Part shown: piece after piece, positions 1 to 8,516 of the stretch
Layout of the letters: every line of letters starts with the position of its first letter
Position numbering within the stretch: the first letter of the stretch is position 1
Source: Streptococcus gordonii
GTDB lineage: Bacteria; Bacillota; Bacilli; Lactobacillales; Streptococcaceae
Assembly: GCF_001553855.1 (NCBI RefSeq)
Contig: NZ_LQWV01000005.1
Location: 1 to 48,877, forward strand
Length of the DNA stretch: 48,877 nt
Reading direction: 5' to 3'
The notes under the pieces: generated by a model
Database searches by the model: none
Told to the model about the DNA's origin: nothing
The model's input: only the letters and a program-made list of their open reading frames with translations
Translations under genes and position numbers: made by a program

Positions 1-396
1 AAGAAAGATATTCCAGGCTACCGCTTCGTAGAGACTAAGAAACTTCCAAACGGCGACACAGAACACGTTTATGAGAAGGTTAAGACCAGTCACAAGGATA
101 AGGAAGGGAATGAAATTCCAGGTTATCCAACAGAGGATGGTGAACAACCGAAGAAGGATATTCCAGGCTATGAATTTATCAAGACGATAACTGATAAAGA
201 TGGAAATACAGTCCATGTTTACAGAAAAAAGGTCACTCCACACAAACAAGAACCAGCGGGTAAAACACCAGTTAAGAGCACGCTTAAAGAATTGCCTAAA
301 ACCGGTACAGAAGCTCCTTCTGTCCTTGCAGCTCTTGGTATCCTTGGTCTGATGAGTGGATTTGGTCTTGTAACTCGCAAGAAAAAAGAAGACTAA
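1..396 (+). CDS. C-terminal part of an LPXTG-anchored surface protein (5' end outside window)
   Basis: The reading frame is open from base 1 to the TAA at 394-396. It starts with two tandem units of about 50 residues (150 bp; 1-150 and 151 onward), each opening KKDIPGY and followed by a GDTEHVY or GNTVHVY stretch. This resembles the short beta-rich MucBP-like repeats of streptococcal stalk proteins. The end is a classic sortase A signal: LPKTG at 292-306, a hydrophobic segment, then the basic tail RKKKED. The protein would be covalently linked to peptidoglycan with the repeats as a stalk. Ligand and full length cannot be judged because the N-terminus is missing. Confidence 0.93.
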   Translation, partial: KKDIPGYRFVETKKLPNGDTEHVYEKVKTSHKDKEGNEIPGYPTEDGEQPKKDIPGYEFIKTITDKDGNTVHVYRKKVTPHKQEPAGKTPVKSTLKELPKTGTEAPSVLAALGILGLMSGFGLVTRKKKED

Positions 397-627
397 ATTT
401 TTTCTATGGATACATAAATAAGAGAAATATTTAGATTCTTTTCTACTATTTGTCAAGGGTAATGCGGATTTCCAGTTCAAAATATATTCTCATTGAGTAT
501 TAAGGTAATATTTTAAGGATGAGTTCGAGCTGTTTTTTGAAAATTTTGGTACACTAAAAATACACCTCATCTGACATCTTTTGAAACGAGCTGTTACAAT
601 GATAGGGCATAGTTGGCTTTAATGATT
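397..627. other. AT-rich non-coding stretch between the LPXTG gene and IS remnants
   Basis: No credible coding region, RNA gene or strong hairpin is visible on either strand. It may hold the outer end of the IS110-family remnant that starts at 628, but I cannot recognise a terminal repeat. Confidence 0.5.
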
Positions 628-838
628 TTAAGTTGAAGTATAGTTGTAAAGTTTGTTATGCATTACAAGGTAATACATTATCCTGATGAGTTGATGTATT
701 AAGACAATCGCATGTGGCTTAGTTAAAGTCGTCTGCGATTGTCTTCTTTGTTGTCTCTTGAAAACCACTAGCTATGCTAGTGGTTCCGGATAGCTTTTAG
801 CGTGGTAAGAAAAGAACCTCCTAAACTGATAAGATAGA

Positions 839-856
839 AGTGGTTTCCCCACCACT
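839..856 (+). promoter_or_regulatory. Leader hairpin of IS200-like tnpA
   Basis: AGTGGT (839-844) and ACCACT (851-856) form a stem just upstream of the AGGAG ribosome-binding site (871-875) and the ATG at 883. IS200 elements are known to keep transposase expression low through 5' leader structures. That this stem does so here is inferred from position only. Confidence 0.45.
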
Positions 857-882
857 ACTAAACATCACAAAGGAGATATCTC

Positions 883-1321
883 ATGAGAGAGGCTAATGAA
901 AGTTTATCATATACCAAAGTATCGTCGTCAAATCATTTACGGCAGATATAAAGCTAGTATCGGAAAAATCATACGTGACTTATGTGAGCGAAAAGGTGTG
1001 ACCATCCATTAAGCCAATGCTTGTTTCGATCATATTCATATGCTTGTCAGTATCCCGCCCAAACTCAGTGTTTCGGCTTTCATGGGATATTTAAAGGGAA
1101 ATAGCAGCTTGATGATTTTTGATAAGCATGCGAATTTAAAATACAAATATGAGAATCGAAAGTTTTGGTGCAGAGGCTATTATGTAGATACGGTAGGCCG
1201 TAATCAGAAAGTGATAGCTGAATATATTCAAAATCAATTACAAGAAGACAGAGTAGCAGACCAGCTTACTTTATTCGAGGCAGTAGATCCGTTTACTGGC
1301 GAAATGAATAGGAGAAAGTAA
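883..1321 (+). pseudogene. tnpA: IS200-like Y1 transposase TnpA, disrupted by a frameshift and a stop codon
   Basis: The native start is ATG 883 behind AGGAG at 871-875, reading MREANESLSYTK. The rest of the protein lies in another frame (KVYHIPKYRRQIIYGRY from about 899), so a deletion has removed the link between SLSYTK and YHI. A TAA at 1010-1012 then stops that frame. Downstream the core is intact: HUH motif HIH (DHIHMLVSIPP), SVSAFMGYLKG, and the region with the catalytic Tyr (AEYIQNQL), ending at the TAA at 1321. About 145 codons in all, close to the usual 150. The 1040-1321 piece alone lacks the HUH motif, so the element should not move itself but could be mobilised in trans. Confidence 0.85.
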
Positions 1322-2141
1322 GTCAAGGTGCTTAAGTACCTGCTCGGGAAAGTGGTGCGCGAGGAAGCTATTTCGGCGGGCTTTTACCCCTGACCGGTAG
1401 AAGCGGCTTACAGCCGCAGAATAAACCACCAGTTTACACTGGTGGTTTTGATTCTCATAGAAGTCTGCAATGTGATATGGATTGGTGTGACTAGCTGAAG
1501 CGATGTTATGAATATATTTATATAGGATTTTTCTAGTGTAAGGATTACTACGCTTGGTAATATGTTCCTGTGCCAGATAATCACTAGTTTAAAAGTGTTT
1601 GAGATCAATATTAATAAAAGATATTGTTTGGTTGGGAAGACCGTCAAGAGATTCCAATATTGCTATCCTGTAGGTATAGAGAGCAAGTTCTCGATTTCTG
1701 GGAAGGAAACTTGAAGAACCTTGTGTAACCTATTTTCTTAGGCCTGACGATATCTTCTGTCAGATTCTGATAGAATCGGCTGGGGTCACTATAAGTTGTT
1801 TTACGATTTAAGACAAATTTGTGAGGAAGCTAATTTGTCTACATCAATTTTATCTATTTTCCGTGCTCGCAGACTATTCAACTGTTTTTAGCTTCCAGAA
1901 GGTTAAGACGTATATAAGCGTATCCATTATTATCTAGAAATGCTTGAGGACGGTGAGAATAGACACCCGTAGCTTGGAATATAATATCTGTTGTGTTGCT
2001 CTGTTTTCAGGTCTTTCAGTAGGTGATTAAATCCAATCGTACCATTGGGCATAGAGTAGTAACCATGTATATTTTGTCCGTTGATAAGAATAGCTACTTC
2101 AGAGTTTGCTTTACTCACATCAATTCCTAAAACTTATCCAT

Positions 2142-2479
2142 ATCATGTTTACTTCTTTGTCTTGAATGGATTCCTTATTTTAGTGATTTCATTTCCAATA
2201 TGATGTCTGGCATATCCCACATACTTTGATAAAATTTGAACTAAAACAGGTCTCTTGCCAATTTGTAAAACGACATCTAGCGCCATAGAGCACTACGACT
2301 TAACAAGATACCTTTACTTTATCATTTCGAAAATATAGATGAAATTTGACTATTATGCTATGTACAATTATTTTATAGAAAAGTAGTTTAAGGCTTTTGG
2401 TTAATGATTTAATTTATTGAACTATTCTAAGCCTTATCAAAAGATGGAAATCTCTGTAATTAAGAATTAGAAGGAAGAG
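2142..2479. other. Non-coding stretch between IS110 remnant and DUF3173 gene
   Basis: Only a short minus-strand frame is visible, 2286 to 2149 (about 45 codons, starting MALDVVLQIGKRPVL, no recognised family), ending just before the transposase remnant. It could be a fragment of an older gene. A GAAGGAAGAG ribosome-binding site at 2470-2479 serves the downstream gene. Nothing else is supported. Confidence 0.4.
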
Positions 2480-2731
2480 ATGATGCAAACAATAAATCAT
2501 ACAGAATTAATGAAATTAGGTTTCCCTGAACATACGGCACGGGATATTATAAGACAAGCAAAGTTAATTGCTGTTCGACAATTTGAAGAATCTAGAGCTT
2601 TATTGAATAATGTGGTAGAATTAAGTAAATCACCATTTGATAATTCTCGTCTTAATTTAGCTCCTACGTTTATTGTAGAAGAATTACTCGGCTTTAAGTT
2701 GCTTTCTGAAAGAAAGGAACAAAATGAGTAA
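2480..2731 (+). CDS. DUF3173 family protein, integrase-associated small DNA-binding protein
   Basis: An 83-residue protein opening MMQTINHTELMKLGFPEHTARDIIRQAK, a helix-turn-helix-like fold typical of DUF3173. Such genes lie directly upstream of tyrosine integrases on streptococcal integrative elements, and an excisionase-like role is suspected but not proven. The ribosome-binding site GAAGGAAGAG sits immediately upstream. Its last codons overlap the integrase start (ATG 2724 inside the end of this gene), so the two are translationally coupled. No other transfer or cargo genes are present, so this is a relic module rather than a complete element. Confidence 0.75.
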   Translation: MMQTINHTELMKLGFPEHTARDIIRQAKLIAVRQFEESRALLNNVVELSKSPFDNSRLNLAPTFIVEELLGFKLLSERKEQNE

Positions 2732-3935
2732 AAAATATAAATGCGTAAGTCGAAATAAGAAAGGAAAGATTTATTATGAGGTTGAATTCAGTGTAGATCC
2801 ATCTACGGGTGACCGAAAGAGGTTTAGGGTTAAATCTTATAAAGATCAATTTGGAATTGATTTTAAAACAGAAAAGCAAGCCTTTGACGAAGTCTGTAGG
2901 ATAAGAACTGAATACAATGCTAAAATAGCTAGTGCCAGTTCAAAAAGACCACAATTAGATATTCCATTTTCAAAATTTATGGAAGATGTCTATTTGCCTT
3001 ATTATAAGAAAACTGTTCAGCCCGTAACCTACCAAACTGCTTATCCTCAGTATAAGACTTTTATTGAAGTTTTTGCTGATAAGAAATTGTCTGAAATCAT
3101 TGTTCGGGAATGCGAAGATTTTAGATTATCTTTAATGGAAGACTACTCTCCAAACTACGCAAAAGGACTTTGGTGTAAACTGAAGAAGTGCTTAAATTAT
3201 GCAGAACGCTTGGAATACATTGAGAATAATCCTTGTCGAAAGTTAGACAATCCTAAAGGAGAAAAACCGAAAACTGAATTTTGGACTGTAGAGGAACTTG
3301 AAAAGGTATTAAAAACTTTTGATCAGACAGTTTATGAAGAGAGGCAGTTTTATACGGCTATCTGGCTTTATTTTATGACGGGGATGCGAGTCTCTGAGGG
3401 TCTTAGTTTAAAGTGGTCAGACATAGATCTTAAAAATAAAGTTATTCATATTCAGTCTACCTTAGAATATCAAGGGAATGGGAAATACGTTCGAAAAGAG
3501 CAGACAAAAACTAGGGCAGGAATGCGTTTCTTAGAAGTAGATGACGAAACTGTTAAAGTTTTGCAAAATTGGAGAACTGTACAAGTGTATAATAGAGAAG
3601 ATAATTTCGTGTTAGCACGGTCTAACTCTCCAATGAACAAATCTACCTTAAGTCGAATGTTAAAAAGGCATGCACTAGTGGCTAAGGTTCCGGTTATTAC
3701 TGGGAAAGGTCTACGTCATAGTCATGATTCGTTTATGATAAACGTTCTAAAAAAAGATGTTTTGTATGTCTCGGCTCGTTCAGGAAGAAAGGACAAAGCT
3801 ACAACACTAAACATCTATTCTCATTTCTATGATAGACAGATTGTTACTGGCGGTGCTGAAATAACAGAGGTGTTAGGAGAGCTCGGACTAACTGCAAATC
3901 CCGCCACAATCCCGCCAAGTAAAGAAACCAAGTAA
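2724..3935 (+). CDS. Phage/ICE-type tyrosine recombinase (orphan integrase) with altered catalytic residues
   Basis: A 403-residue protein with an AP2-like N-terminal arm-binding region, a SAM-like core-binding domain (about 75-165) and a C-terminal catalytic domain (about 185-385). Arg222 (GMRVSEG), Lys262, Arg331 (GLRHSH) and the nucleophile Tyr365 (NIYSHF) are visible. The His usually found three residues before the second Arg (HGLRH) is Lys328, and the usual His of the following LGH motif is Arg355 (SGRKDKATT). These are two substitutions in the six-residue active site. The start overlaps the DUF3173 gene. No partner element is in view, so it may be an inactive remnant or an unusual variant. 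Confidence 0.85.
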   Translation: MSKKYKCVSRNKKGKIYYEVEFSVDPSTGDRKRFRVKSYKDQFGIDFKTEKQAFDEVCRIRTEYNAKIASASSKRPQLDIPFSKFMEDVYLPYYKKTVQPVTYQTAYPQYKTFIEVFADKKLSEIIVRECEDFRLSLMEDYSPNYAKGLWCKLKKCLNYAERLEYIENNPCRKLDNPKGEKPKTEFWTVEELEKVLKTFDQTVYEERQFYTAIWLYFMTGMRVSEGLSLKWSDIDLKNKVIHIQSTLEYQGNGKYVRKEQTKTRAGMRFLEVDDETVKVLQNWRTVQVYNREDNFVLARSNSPMNKSTLSRMLKRHALVAKVPVITGKGLRHSHDSFMINVLKKDVLYVSARSGRKDKATTLNIYSHFYDRQIVTGGAEITEVLGELGLTANPATIPPSKETK

Positions 3936-4010
3936 AAAATAGCTGTGTGAGAACAACCAAAGCAACGACGCCTCAGTTACTCTTAAATAATAGAGTTTCC
4001 AATGAAAATG

Positions 4011-4039
4011 AAAACCAGAGTTTAGGCTCTGGTTTTTTT
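4011..4039 (+). terminator. Rho-independent terminator after integrase
   Basis: Stem AACCAGAG (4013-4020) / CTCTGGTT (4027-4034) with a 6-nt loop, followed by a run of T. Confidence 0.8.
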
Positions 4040-4154
4040 GTAATTTCTAGTATGTATCTTTTGCCTTGTATCATTATTTAAGGTTTGAGAAAAAGAATCT
4101 TCTCTTTTAATCAGACTATATAACTTCCAAAAATCAATTTCTCTTTTCGGGCTA

Positions 4155-4183
4155 TTGTTAGATAGTGAAATTTTTGTTATAAT
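4155..4183 (+). promoter_or_regulatory. Sigma-A promoter of lipoprotein gene
   Basis: TTGTTA at 4155-4160, 17-bp spacer, extended -10 TGTTATAAT ending at 4183. The gene starts 28 bp downstream. Confidence 0.7.
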
Positions 4184-4211
4184 AGCAATATCAAATTTAT
4201 AGGAGTATACA

Positions 4212-4673
4212 ATGAAATCTATCAAACGTATTGTTTTAGCTACAATTTTTGCAATTGGTGCTATTATCCTTGTAGCATGTTCAGGTGCTGCTAAGAGTGA
4301 CAACGGAACCTATGTTTATGAGGCTTCTAAGGATTTTATCAAGAACACACTTAAGGAGCAAGGCGCTTCAAGTGAAGAAGCAGAAAAATACGCTGATCAA
4401 TTTTCTTTGAAAATGACGATTGAAATCAAAGATACCAAAGGTAAAGTAACTCTTGAAGCTAAAGCTTTGGGCAATAAGAAAAATCAAGATTATAAATTAA
4501 AAGTTGATCAAAAGAATAAAACTCTTGAATCAGAAAAGGGTGGCAACGACAAAGTTAAGTACAAAATTGAAGGCGATGTGTTGACATTGGATCTTTCTCA
4601 GTTGGAATCTGGTCAAGCTGACAAAGCTACTCTGGCAATCTTCAAAGATGCTAAGTTTAAACGAACTAAATAG
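4212..4673 (+). CDS. Small predicted lipoprotein of unknown function
   Basis: A 153-residue protein with a short basic N-terminus (MKSIKRIV), a hydrophobic stretch and a lipobox ending VACS, so it is expected to be lipidated at the Cys and held outside the membrane. The mature part is Lys/Glu-rich with alternating strands (KMTIEIKDTKGKVTLEAKA, KVKYKIEGDVLTLDL), suggesting a small beta-rich domain. No catalytic motif is seen and I do not recognise a named family with confidence. It has its own promoter and terminator, so it is monocistronic. Confidence 0.8.
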   Translation: MKSIKRIVLATIFAIGAIILVACSGAAKSDNGTYVYEASKDFIKNTLKEQGASSEEAEKYADQFSLKMTIEIKDTKGKVTLEAKALGNKKNQDYKLKVDQKNKTLESEKGGNDKVKYKIEGDVLTLDLSQLESGQADKATLAIFKDAKFKRTK

Positions 4674-4680
4674 TGAACGA

Positions 4681-4707
4681 AGTGAGATTTATAATCTCAC
4701 TTTTTTC
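4681..4707 (+). terminator. Rho-independent terminator of the lipoprotein gene
   Basis: AGTGAGATT / AATCTCACT stem with a 3-nt loop (4681-4701), followed by TTTTT. Confidence 0.85.
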
Positions 4708-4806
4708 AATGATTTATGGCTTGTTAAATGAATGGCCACTAGGAGTTGATTTATTAAAACTACAAACTTTCAAATCAAAAAGGCTCTTGTTTTCTTCAGA
4801 TTCCTC

Positions 4807-4836
4807 TTGCAGGAATGAGACAGCTTTTGGTATAAT
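4807..4836 (+). promoter_or_regulatory. Promoter of the ABC exporter operon
   Basis: TTGCAG (4807-4812), 18-bp spacer, TATAAT (4831-4836) preceded by TGG (extended -10). It leaves a leader of about 95 nt before the first start codon, in which I see a direct repeat (AGTGCT) but no strong hairpin. Confidence 0.75.
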
Positions 4837-4936
4837 ATTGATGAATTGAAGCAAAGGAATTCAATTTTTCAGTTGTGTATGAAAAAGTGCTGGGGAGTGC
4901 TTTTTTATTGTTTAAAAATGATTTTTAGGAGGAGAG

Positions 4937-6673
4937 ATGAAATATATTTGGTCTTATTTAAGAAGATATCCTAAATGGCTCTTATTGGATTTCATAGGAG
5001 CGATTTTCTTTGTTATTGTAAATTTAGGTCTTCCTACAGTTCTTGCTCGTATGATTGATGAGGGGATTAATCAGGGAGATACCAGTCGTCTGTATTTTTG
5101 GGCGTTTATAATGTTATTAGTTATTGTAGCTGGAGTCTTTGGAAGAATTGTCCTGTCCTATGCGGCTGGTAAATTAACAACTAGTATGGTTCGGGATATG
5201 AGAAATGATCTTTACGCTAAGCTACAAGAGTATTCTCATCATGAATATGAACAGATTGGTGTGTCTTCGCTTGTGACACGGATTACAAGTGATGCTTTTG
5301 TTCTCATGCAATTTGCTGAGCAGAGCTTAAAAATGGGGGTCATTACACCCATGATGATGATTTCAAGTGTTTTTATGATCTTTTTAACAAGTCCGTCCTT
5401 GGCTTGGATTGTTGCCATTTCTGTTCCTTTTTTGGCGGTAGTGGTTTGGTATGTGGCTGTTAAGACACGTCCTCTATCAGAGAAGCAGCAAAAAACTTTG
5501 GATAAAATTAACCAATACGCTCGAGAAAATTTAACGGGTTTGCGGGTCATTCGTGCTTTTGCCAGAGAAGAGTTTCAAGAGGAGCGCTTTGCTTCAGAAA
5601 ATGAAATCTATGCTGACAATTCCAATAAATTGTTCAAACTGACAGGATTAACAGAACCTTTATTTGTTCAAATCATTATTGCCATGATTGTTGCTATTGT
5701 CTGGTTTGCTTTGCAGCCTTTAGGAAGTGGAGAATTAAGAATCGGTGATTTAGTTGCCTTTATTGAGTACAGTTTTCATGCTTTACTTTCTTTCTTATTT
5801 TTATCAAGTCTCTTTACCATGTATCCTAGAACAGCCGTTTCTAGTGAACGCTTGAAGGAAGTTATGGATATGCCTATCTCCATTAATCCTAATGAAGAGG
5901 GTATTACTGAAACTGAAAGTCATGGTTACCTGGAGTTTGATAATGTTACCTTTGCTTATCCAGGTGAGACGGAAAGTCCAGTTCTTCATAATATTTCTTT
6001 CAAAGCAAAACCTGGTGAAACTATCGCCTTTATTGGTTCTACAGGATCAGGTAAGTCTTCCCTAGTACAGTTGATTCCACGTTTTTATGATGTTACCCTA
6101 GGGAAAATTTTGGTAGATGGAGTTGATGTCAGAGACTATCAACTTAAAGCCTTGCGTCAAAAGATTGGTTTCATTCCTCAAAAAGCTTTGCTATTTACTG
6201 GTACCATCGCAGAAAACTTGAGGTATGGTAAAGAAGATGCCAGTCATGAAGAACTAAATCAAGCCACAGATGTGGCTCAAGCTAAAGAATTTATCGAAAG
6301 TCGTGAGGAGCGATTTGAAACACACCTGGCTGAAGGAGGAAGCAATCTTTCTGGAGGTCAAAAACAACGTCTGTCAATCGCTCGTGCTGTTGTAAAAGAG
6401 CCGGATATATATATCTTTGATGATTCGTTTTCAGCTCTCGACTACAAGACGGATGCTATCTTACGTCGTCGTTTGAAAGAAGTAACCCAAGATGCAACAG
6501 TTTTAATTGTTGCCCAGCGGGTTGGCACGATTATGGATGCAGATCAGATTATCGTTTTGGATAAGGGTGAAATCGTTGGTCGGGGAAGACATGAAGAACT
6601 CATGGAATCCAATGCCATTTATCGAGAAATTGCCCAATCCCAGCTTAACAGTCAATCATTAACAGAAGAATAG
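4937..6673 (+). CDS. Heterodimeric ABC exporter, subunit 1 (permease-ATPase with degenerate catalytic residues)
   Basis: A 578-residue half-transporter with six membrane helices in residues 1-300 followed by an ATPase domain. Walker A is ISTGSGKS-like (IGSTGSGKSS, about 366-375), the signature LSGGQKQR is canonical (about 470), but Walker B reads IYIFDDSFSALD with Asp instead of the catalytic Glu, and the switch loop reads VAQR with Gln instead of His. Together with subunit 2, which has a degenerate signature, this gives one consensus and one degenerate nucleotide site, as in LmrCD/BmrCD-type multidrug exporters. It lies 9 bp upstream of subunit 2 behind AGGAGGAGAG. The substrate is unknown; a peptide or drug is likely. 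Confidence 0.93.
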   Translation: MKYIWSYLRRYPKWLLLDFIGAIFFVIVNLGLPTVLARMIDEGINQGDTSRLYFWAFIMLLVIVAGVFGRIVLSYAAGKLTTSMVRDMRNDLYAKLQEYSHHEYEQIGVSSLVTRITSDAFVLMQFAEQSLKMGVITPMMMISSVFMIFLTSPSLAWIVAISVPFLAVVVWYVAVKTRPLSEKQQKTLDKINQYARENLTGLRVIRAFAREEFQEERFASENEIYADNSNKLFKLTGLTEPLFVQIIIAMIVAIVWFALQPLGSGELRIGDLVAFIEYSFHALLSFLFLSSLFTMYPRTAVSSERLKEVMDMPISINPNEEGITETESHGYLEFDNVTFAYPGETESPVLHNISFKAKPGETIAFIGSTGSGKSSLVQLIPRFYDVTLGKILVDGVDVRDYQLKALRQKIGFIPQKALLFTGTIAENLRYGKEDASHEELNQATDVAQAKEFIESREERFETHLAEGGSNLSGGQKQRLSIARAVVKEPDIYIFDDSFSALDYKTDAILRRRLKEVTQDATVLIVAQRVGTIMDADQIIVLDKGEIVGRGRHEELMESNAIYREIAQSQLNSQSLTEE

Positions 6674-6682
6674 GAGGGAAAC

Positions 6683-8461
6683 ATGGAGAAAAAACATTCT
6701 TTTGCTCGCTTATGGAGCTATTTAAAAGTCTATAAAGTATCTGTCATTTTAGCTGTTTTCCTCAAGATTCTCAGTGTCGTTATGAGTGTTTTAGAGCCAT
6801 TTGTGTTGGGGCTTGCAATTACAGAACTGACTAGCAATCTTTTGGATATGGCTAAGGGAGTTGAAGGAGCTCACATTAATGCTAGTTATGTTGGTTGGGT
6901 CATGGTCTTGTACTTTGTTCGAGCACTCTTCTATGAAATCGGTTCTTACTATTCCAACTATTTTATGACCAACGCTGTACAAAATACAATTCGTGATTTG
7001 AGAAATGAACTCAGCCATAAAATTAATCAGATTCCCGTATCTTATTTTGATAAGCACCAGTTTGGGGATTTACTAGGCAGATTTACTAGTGATGTAGAGA
7101 CGGTCTCAAATGCTTTGCAACAAAGCTTTTTGCAAGTAGTGAATGCTGTGTTTACTATTTCCTTGGTTATGTTTATGGTTCTTTATCTAAACTTGTCACT
7201 TGCTCTGCTTGTGATTATCAGTATTCCTTTGACTTATTTTGCAGCAAACTTTATTTTGAAGAAATCTCAACCTTACTTCAAAAAGCAGGCTGATATTTTG
7301 GGGGAAATGAATGGTTTTGTCCAAGAGAATCTAAGCGGTTTTAATGTTCTAAAACTCTATGGAAGAGAAGAAGCTTCTAGTCAAGACTTTGAAGCAATTA
7401 CACAAAATCTTCAAGAAGTAGGTTTTAAGGCTAGTTTTATTTCTGGCTTGATGATGCCAGTTTTAAACGCGATTTCTGATTTAACCTATTTGATTGTAGC
7501 AATCTTAGGAGGTTTACAAGTAATCTCTGGACAATTAACAATTGGGAATATGCAAGCTTTTGTTCAATATGTCTGGCAGGTTAGTCAGCCGATTCAAAAC
7601 TTAACACAGCTAGCAGGCCAATTGCAAAGCGCCAAGTCTTCTTTGGATCGGGTTTTCCAAGTTCTGGACGAGACAGATGAAGTCAATGATGTGTCTGAAA
7701 GACTAGAACACGACTTAACTGGTCAGGTCAGCTTTCATGATGTAGACTTCCAGTATGTGGCAGATAAGCCACTTATTCGGAACTTCAATCTTGAGGTTAA
7801 ACCAGGTGAGATGGTGGCCATTGTCGGTCCAACAGGAGCTGGTAAGACGACTCTGATCAATCTTCTTATGCGTTTCTATGACGTTACTAAAGGTGAGATT
7901 ACTGTCGACGGACATGATATTCGAGACCTTTGCCGTCAGGACTACCGCAAACAGTTTGGTATGGTATTGCAAGACGCTTGGCTTTACGAGGGAACGATTA
8001 AGCAAAATCTTCGCTTCGGGAACTTAGAGGCTACTGATGAAGAAATTGTAGAAGCGGCCAAGGCAGCTAATGTGGACCACTTTATCCGTACATTACCAGG
8101 TGGATATAACATGGAAATGAACCAAGAGTCAAGCAATATCTCGCTGGGTCAGAAACAGTTGCTTACGATTGCACGAGCGCTTTTAGCAGATCCTAAGATT
8201 CTGATTTTGGATGAAGCAACTTCGTCTGTCGATACACGTCTTGAACTCTTGATTCAGAAGGCTATGAAGACACTCATGCAAGGGCGGACCAGTTTTGTCA
8301 TTGCTCACCGACTGTCGACCATTCAGGAGGCAGATAAGATTTTGGTGCTCAAGGATGGTCAGATTATCGAGCAAGGCAATCACGAGAGTCTCTTGGCAGA
8401 TAAAGGATTTTATTATGACCTTTATCAAAGTCAATTTTCTAAGAAAGCAGAAGAAGCTTGA
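6683..8461 (+). CDS. Heterodimeric ABC exporter, subunit 2 (catalytically competent ATPase)
   Basis: A 592-residue half-transporter of the same type: six membrane helices up to about residue 310, then the ATPase. Walker A VGPTGAGKTT (about 380), Walker B ILILDEATSSVD with the catalytic Glu, and switch VIAHRLSTI with His are all intact. The signature is degenerate, ISLGQKQ instead of LSGGQ (about 485). This complements subunit 1, so the two must work as a pair. Its AGGAGGGAAAC ribosome-binding site immediately follows the stop of subunit 1. The following acetyltransferase gene starts 55 bp later, probably on the same transcript. Confidence 0.93.
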   Translation: MEKKHSFARLWSYLKVYKVSVILAVFLKILSVVMSVLEPFVLGLAITELTSNLLDMAKGVEGAHINASYVGWVMVLYFVRALFYEIGSYYSNYFMTNAVQNTIRDLRNELSHKINQIPVSYFDKHQFGDLLGRFTSDVETVSNALQQSFLQVVNAVFTISLVMFMVLYLNLSLALLVIISIPLTYFAANFILKKSQPYFKKQADILGEMNGFVQENLSGFNVLKLYGREEASSQDFEAITQNLQEVGFKASFISGLMMPVLNAISDLTYLIVAILGGLQVISGQLTIGNMQAFVQYVWQVSQPIQNLTQLAGQLQSAKSSLDRVFQVLDETDEVNDVSERLEHDLTGQVSFHDVDFQYVADKPLIRNFNLEVKPGEMVAIVGPTGAGKTTLINLLMRFYDVTKGEITVDGHDIRDLCRQDYRKQFGMVLQDAWLYEGTIKQNLRFGNLEATDEEIVEAAKAANVDHFIRTLPGGYNMEMNQESSNISLGQKQLLTIARALLADPKILILDEATSSVDTRLELLIQKAMKTLMQGRTSFVIAHRLSTIQEADKILVLKDGQIIEQGNHESLLADKGFYYDLYQSQFSKKAEEA

Positions 8462-8516
8462 AAAACTTGCTAAAATGTTTGGTAACTGCTAGAATATTAA
8501 ACGAAGTGAGGTAGCA

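Larger units (their letters stand above)
756..1453 (+). mobile_element. IS200/IS605-family insertion (IS200-like, tnpA only)
   Basis: The element carries an IS200-type tnpA and is bounded by the stem-loops expected of single-strand-transposed elements. The left hairpin is 763-772/776-785 (10 bp, 3-nt loop). The right hairpin is 1423-1433/1438-1448 (11 bp, 4-nt loop). No terminal inverted repeats or clear target duplication are seen, as expected of this family. It interrupts the IS110-family remnant: transposase reading on the minus strand stops at about 1453 and resumes at about 756. The exact boundaries are uncertain by a few bases. Confidence 0.85.
628..2141 (-). pseudogene. IS110-family transposase remnant, frameshifted, internally deleted and split by an IS200-like element
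   Basis: Read on the minus strand, the start at 2141 gives MDK, then after a one-base frameshift LGIDVSKANSEVAIL, the conserved N-terminus of IS110 transposases (first Asp of the RuvC-like DEDD site). Further pieces appear in changing frames: IIFQATGVYSHR near 1990-1950, NSLRARKIDKIDVDKLA near 1880-1830, VSFPEIENLL near 1700-1670, then a jump consistent with a deletion of several hundred bases to SDYLAQEHITKRSNPYTRK near 1590-1540 and SASHTNPYHIADFYE near 1500-1455. After the inserted IS200-like element the C-terminus resumes near 745 (RRQSQTTLTKPHAI) and stops at 628. Apart from the insertion about 820 bp remain, against roughly 1.2 kb for an intact gene. It is clearly non-functional. Confidence 0.85.

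Noticed and set aside
1040..1321. A separate 93-residue protein gene
   Set aside because: It is only the C-terminal part of the IS200-like transposase after the TAA at 1010. The HUH motif lies just before this ATG.
1408..1647. A 79-codon minus-strand frame near the IS200 right end
   Set aside because: It crosses the IS boundary and reads the IS110 remnant in the wrong frame for most of its length.
4886..4907. Possible terminator or attenuator AGTGCTGGGGAGTGCTTTTTT before the ABC exporter
   Set aside because: The two AGTGCT copies are direct, not inverted, so no stem forms despite the T run.
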